A DNA stretch of 9,133 bases from Clostridia bacterium (lineage in GTDB: Bacteria; Bacillota; Clostridia; Christensenellales; Borkfalkiaceae): positions 1 through 9,133 of the forward strand of contig JAGBYC010000201.1 of the NCBI GenBank assembly GCA_017628935.1, given 5' to 3'. Below the pieces are notes generated by a model. The model ran no database searches. It was not told where the DNA came from and saw nothing but the letters and a program-made list of their open reading frames with translations. Shown one piece after another: positions 6,960-9,133 of this stretch. Position 1 is the first letter of the stretch, and every line of letters begins with the position of its first letter. The position numbers and the translations under genes are program-made.

Positions 6960-7688
6960 ATGGCAAATATATTTCAAAAATTATTTCCTAAAAAGAAAAG
7001 AACTAAAAGAAGCGTTCCTGAAATAGTAGTTACTGACATTCCTGGTAGCGTTAACGAATGTTATATTCGTTTACGTGATAACGTAATTTATTATTCTGAT
7101 AGTGGTAAAAACAAAGTTTTACAAGTAGAATCATCTATTTCTGGTGAAGGTAAATCTACTGTATCGGCTAACCTTGCCGTTGCACTTGCAAAAAGTGGTA
7201 AAAAGGTGCTTTTAATCGACCTTGACTTCCGTCGTCCTATGGTGCATAAAATTTTCAAAACACCTAACCTTAACGGTTTAGCAGAATTTATGCTTGATGA
7301 ATGTGGTAAAGAAGATTTAATTAAGAAAACTGAATACGGCGTTGACGTTGTTAACCGTGGTAAACTTGTTCACAATACTTCGCTTATTTTCATGTCTGAA
7401 AAATTCAAGGCAATTATAAATGAATTTAAAGAACAATATGATATAGTGTTGTTAGACTGTCCACCTGTTTTACAAGTAAGCGACTATATTCACATTTCTA
7501 AAATATCTGATAGTATTATTTTTATCGTAAGTAACGGTAAAGTTCATCGTTCACAAGTTAAAGAATCGTTTGAACTTTTACGTCGTGAAGGCGTTAAAAT
7601 TTTCGGTACCGTTCTTACGGCAGATTCTTCGTATAGAATTTATAGAGACCGTTATTACTATTACGGCGGATATTATACGGAGAAATAA
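6960..7688 (+). CDS. bacterial tyrosine kinase (BY-kinase, CpsD/CapB/YwqD type)
   Basis: This cytoplasmic ATPase of the MinD-like P-loop fold autophosphorylates a C-terminal tyrosine cluster and may phosphorylate other proteins. It acts with the membrane activator encoded just upstream. Walker A, SGEGKST, is at 61-67 with K65. Walker A' reads IDLDFRRP, with D87 and D89. Walker B, LLDCPP, includes D166. The C-terminus holds eight tyrosines (225, 228, 232-235, 238, 239) within 15 residues, the hallmark substrate tail. The segment NECYIRLRDNVIYY near 32-45 matches the region that contacts the neighbouring subunit in the family's ring oligomer. The 242-residue length is typical. It has the strongest ribosome site in the window, AGGAGGT at 6946-6952, overlapping the preceding stop. 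Its stop overlaps the phosphatase start by one base (TAATG). Confidence 0.94.
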   Translation: MANIFQKLFPKKKRTKRSVPEIVVTDIPGSVNECYIRLRDNVIYYSDSGKNKVLQVESSISGEGKSTVSANLAVALAKSGKKVLLIDLDFRRPMVHKIFKTPNLNGLAEFMLDECGKEDLIKKTEYGVDVVNRGKLVHNTSLIFMSEKFKAIINEFKEQYDIVLLDCPPVLQVSDYIHISKISDSIIFIVSNGKVHRSQVKESFELLRREGVKIFGTVLTADSSYRIYRDRYYYYGGYYTEK

Positions 7689-8374
7689 TGGTAGACGTAC
7701 ACTCACATATTTTACCTTTTGTAGACGATGGTTGTTCTACCTTAGAAGAAGCGCTTACACTTTTAGGTGACCACGTTGCGCAAGGGGTAAAAACATTTAT
7801 TCTTACACCACATTATCGTAAAGAAGAATACGAACCGTCGGTAGAAGAACTTAAAAGAGTGTTTAACGATTTTGAAAAGGCAGTTGCAGAAAAATTCCCT
7901 AACGTTAAGTTGTATTTAGGTGAAGAAATTTTTTGCGATATGAACGTTTATAGCCTTTTAAAAGAAGGAAAGGTTATTCCTATTGGTAACACTAATAAAG
8001 TTCTTTTAGAGTTCAACTACACGGCTTTTACCGATATTGCAGATTTTGCGTATAACGTTATGTATTCAGGCTACACGCCTATAATTGCACATATTGAACG
8101 TTATGAATACGTAAAACGAATTGACCAAATTGTTGAAATGAAAGAAAACGGTGCGTTAATTCAAGTTAACGCTGAAAGTTTGCTTGACCCAGTTTTAAGA
8201 AAAAGAATTTTCATTTTAATTAAAAACGGGTTAATTGACTTTATTTCAAGCGATGCGCACTATTCAAGAAAGGCGTGCGCTAAAGAAGCGTATAAAATAA
8301 TTGCAAAAAAATTCTCAAGAGAAATTGCAGACAATTTATTTTTTAAAAACGCTGAAAATTTAATACTTAATTAA
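7688..8374 (+). CDS. PHP-family protein-tyrosine phosphatase (CpsB/YwqE type)
   Basis: This metal-dependent phosphatase of the polymerase-and-histidinol-phosphatase fold removes phosphate from the BY-kinase tail and resets the switch. Candidate metal ligands sit where the family has them: H5 and H7 in DVHSH, H42 in TPHY, E79 or E80 in LGEE, H135 in AHIERY, and D189 and H191 in SSDAH. The 228-residue length is close to the usual 240-255. It is the last gene of the unit, starts within the kinase stop, is preceded by GGAG (7679-7682), and is followed directly by a strong terminator. A histidinol phosphatase is the main alternative from the fold alone. The adjacent kinase and activator make the tyrosine phosphatase assignment much stronger. 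Confidence 0.94.
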   Translation: MVDVHSHILPFVDDGCSTLEEALTLLGDHVAQGVKTFILTPHYRKEEYEPSVEELKRVFNDFEKAVAEKFPNVKLYLGEEIFCDMNVYSLLKEGKVIPIGNTNKVLLEFNYTAFTDIADFAYNVMYSGYTPIIAHIERYEYVKRIDQIVEMKENGALIQVNAESLLDPVLRKRIFILIKNGLIDFISSDAHYSRKACAKEAYKIIAKKFSREIADNLFFKNAENLILN

Positions 8375-8375
8375 A

Positions 8376-8407
8376 AAAATCTCGGCAACGCCGAGATTTT
8401 ATTTTTT
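8376..8407 (+). terminator. intrinsic terminator of the kinase-phosphatase unit
   Basis: An 11-bp perfect stem (arms 8376-8386 and 8390-8400, core CTCGGC and GCCGAG) closes a three-base AAC loop. It is followed by ATTTTTT. It begins two bases after the phosphatase stop. A-rich sequence on its left side means it could also act on the other strand. Confidence 0.9.
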
Positions 8408-8409
8408 GC

Positions 8410-8442
8410 CAAAATAAAAACGGATGCAAACGCATCCGTTTT
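8410..8442 (-). terminator. intrinsic terminator of the minus-strand gene pair
   Basis: Arms at 8417-8427 and 8432-8442 (core CGGATGC and GCATCCG) form a perfect 11-bp stem with a four-base loop. On the minus strand it is followed by the T-rich run that reads TTTTTATTTT, including the end of the stem. It lies just beyond the stop of the 8450-8932 gene and faces the terminator of the convergent kinase unit. Confidence 0.87.
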
Positions 8443-8449
8443 AAATTAA

Positions 8450-8932
8450 TTATTTGTTTTCGATAATGATAGAACCGATTGTTTCAACGATTTCGTGACA
8501 AATTGCGTTATCGATAGAAACTTTAACCTTAGGTGCTTTTCTTTTCTTTTTAGAAGCGAAAAGATTTTTGAAGCCGATTTCAAGTGGTTCGCCTTCTAAA
8601 CCTTCAGTTGTTAAGCAAAGTTCAAATTCGCCTGCTTTAAGTCTTTTAACGCCGGCAACAATCATAAAGATACCTACGATAACAAGGCAGAGAGGAATAC
8701 CAAAACCGATTAAAAGGTATGCTGGTAATTTGCTTGCAGTTTTGTGAGATGCGCTAACTGATTTAACACAGCTTACAGGAATTTCTGTACGAGCGATGTA
8801 GTTTTTGTTTGCTGTTTCAGTAATAATACGTTTATCAGTAATAGTAAGAGTGCTTTCAGTTACAACTCTTTTTTGTTTTTTAGAACCATATTTCCATTCT
8901 TTAATTAAAGTTTCGTTTTTTGCTAAAATCAT
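8450..8932 (-). CDS. small membrane protein, possibly with a PH-like domain, unknown function
   Basis: I do not recognise a named family with certainty. The N-terminal part (1-65), with TLTITDKRIITET near 28-40, resembles bacterial PH-like membrane proteins, where a strand of the form LTDKRL is common. One hydrophobic stretch (about 69-95) forms one helix or a tight hairpin. After it come a predicted soluble region and a basic KKKRK cluster (128-132). The C-terminal segment (134-160) resembles the end of the truncated gene upstream. The ribosome site is strong: AAGGAG at 8941-8946 on the minus strand. Codon use differs from the neighbours: five of six Asn codons are AAC, AGT serine is absent, and ATC is frequent. 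This suggests high expression. It ends at the 8410-8442 terminator and probably forms an operon with the truncated gene 49 bases upstream. Confidence 0.8.
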   Translation of the reverse strand: MILAKNETLIKEWKYGSKKQKRVVTESTLTITDKRIITETANKNYIARTEIPVSCVKSVSASHKTASKLPAYLLIGFGIPLCLVIVGIFMIVAGVKRLKAGEFELCLTTEGLEGEPLEIGFKNLFASKKKRKAPKVKVSIDNAICHEIVETIGSIIIENK

Positions 8933-8981
8933 AATAAATTCTCCTTAAAATTTAAATTAGTTGCTAATAGTTAATTTTAAA

Positions 8982-9133
8982 CTACTTAGCCTTTTTGCCG
9001 TCTTCTTCGGCTATCATTCTGGCTTCAGCAAGTGCTGCGCCTATTGAATAAGTAAATTCTTGACATGCTTTTTTGTTAATATGAATTCTAATTTTACCTA
9101 TTCTGCCTTTAGAAGGTATATTCTTTGCGATTG
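8982..9133 (-). CDS. 3' end of a gene related to the 8450-8932 gene (partial, cut by window edge)
   Basis: The minus strand is open from the right edge to a TAG stop at 8982-8984, giving the last 49 residues of a protein whose start lies outside the window. The frame is supported by an acidic and basic tail (AEEDGKKAK) of ordinary composition and by stops in the competing frames. The segment GKIRIHINKKACQEF, followed by SIGAALAEA, lines up without gaps with residues 134-158 of the downstream small membrane protein, sharing K, I, C, E, IG and E at the same spacing. The two genes are probably paralogues in one operon. Its function is unknown, and I cannot tell whether it also has a membrane segment. 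Confidence 0.65.
   Translation of the reverse strand, partial: IAKNIPSKGRIGKIRIHINKKACQEFTYSIGAALAEARMIAEEDGKKAK

Noticed and set aside
7570..7770. Open frame of 66 codons across the kinase/phosphatase junction
   Set aside because: It is out of frame with two confidently identified genes and has an arginine/tyrosine-rich composition typical of a shifted reading of the tyrosine-cluster region.
8956..8968. Inverted repeat ATTAG-TTG-CTAAT between the two right-edge minus-strand genes
   Set aside because: The arms are only 5 bases and do not extend, no promoter boxes surround it convincingly, and it lacks a T-tract in a useful position.
1..9133. A defence, mobile-element or phage-related system
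   Set aside because: Every sizeable gene except the small membrane pair at the right edge belongs to a recognised housekeeping, transport, sporulation or tyrosine-phosphorylation family. No transposase, integrase, nuclease, toxin-antitoxin pair or repeat array is visible.

Overview
This window looks like chromosomal DNA of a low-GC Gram-positive bacterium (Firmicutes/Bacillota). The pointers are AT-rich coding sequence, A/G-rich Shine-Dalgarno sequences, a YlbJ-type sporulation membrane protein next to rsmD and coaD, a Firmicutes-style split tyrosine-kinase module (separate CapA-, CapB/CpsD- and PHP-phosphatase-type genes), and intrinsic terminators. An uncultured gut Clostridia-like lineage is my best guess, but that is inference. 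The window is densely coding. No gap exceeds about 140 bases, and I see no tRNA, rRNA, CRISPR array, insertion sequence or phage gene.

Layout. Positions 2-40 may be the tail of an upstream gene. On the plus strand a lone ABC exporter half-transporter (74-1642) is followed by alr (1685-2701), rsmD (2698-3231) and coaD (3228-3698). The last three are joined by two ATGA stop/start overlaps and are probably translationally coupled. The minus-strand ylbJ-like gene (3693-4688) meets coaD tail to tail with a 6-bp overlap. Its start lies only 30 bases from that of the divergent plus-strand rarA (4719-6032).

A 138-base gap then carries the clearest promoter of the window (TTGACT, 17 bases, TAAAAT), with a perfect palindrome in its spacer. 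It drives a compact three-gene unit: a Wzz/CapA-type membrane activator (6171-6947), a BY-kinase with a C-terminal tyrosine cluster (6960-7688) and its PHP-family phosphatase (7688-8374). The unit ends at a strong intrinsic terminator, so no polysaccharide biosynthesis genes directly follow. A second hairpin in the opposite sense ends the minus-strand genes beyond it: a small membrane protein with a possible PH-like fold (8450-8932) and, upstream of that, a truncated gene (8982 to the window edge) whose C-terminus resembles it.

Functionally the window mixes housekeeping (cell-wall D-alanine supply, 16S rRNA methylation, coenzyme A synthesis, replication-fork maintenance), a sporulation-associated membrane protein, and a tyrosine phosphorylation switch of the kind that controls exopolysaccharide chain length and export. 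I do not see a previously undescribed system. The most useful leads are the palindrome inside the kinase promoter, the self-contained kinase module, the two related small genes at the right edge, and a strong codon-boundary bias (C before G) counted by hand in alr.
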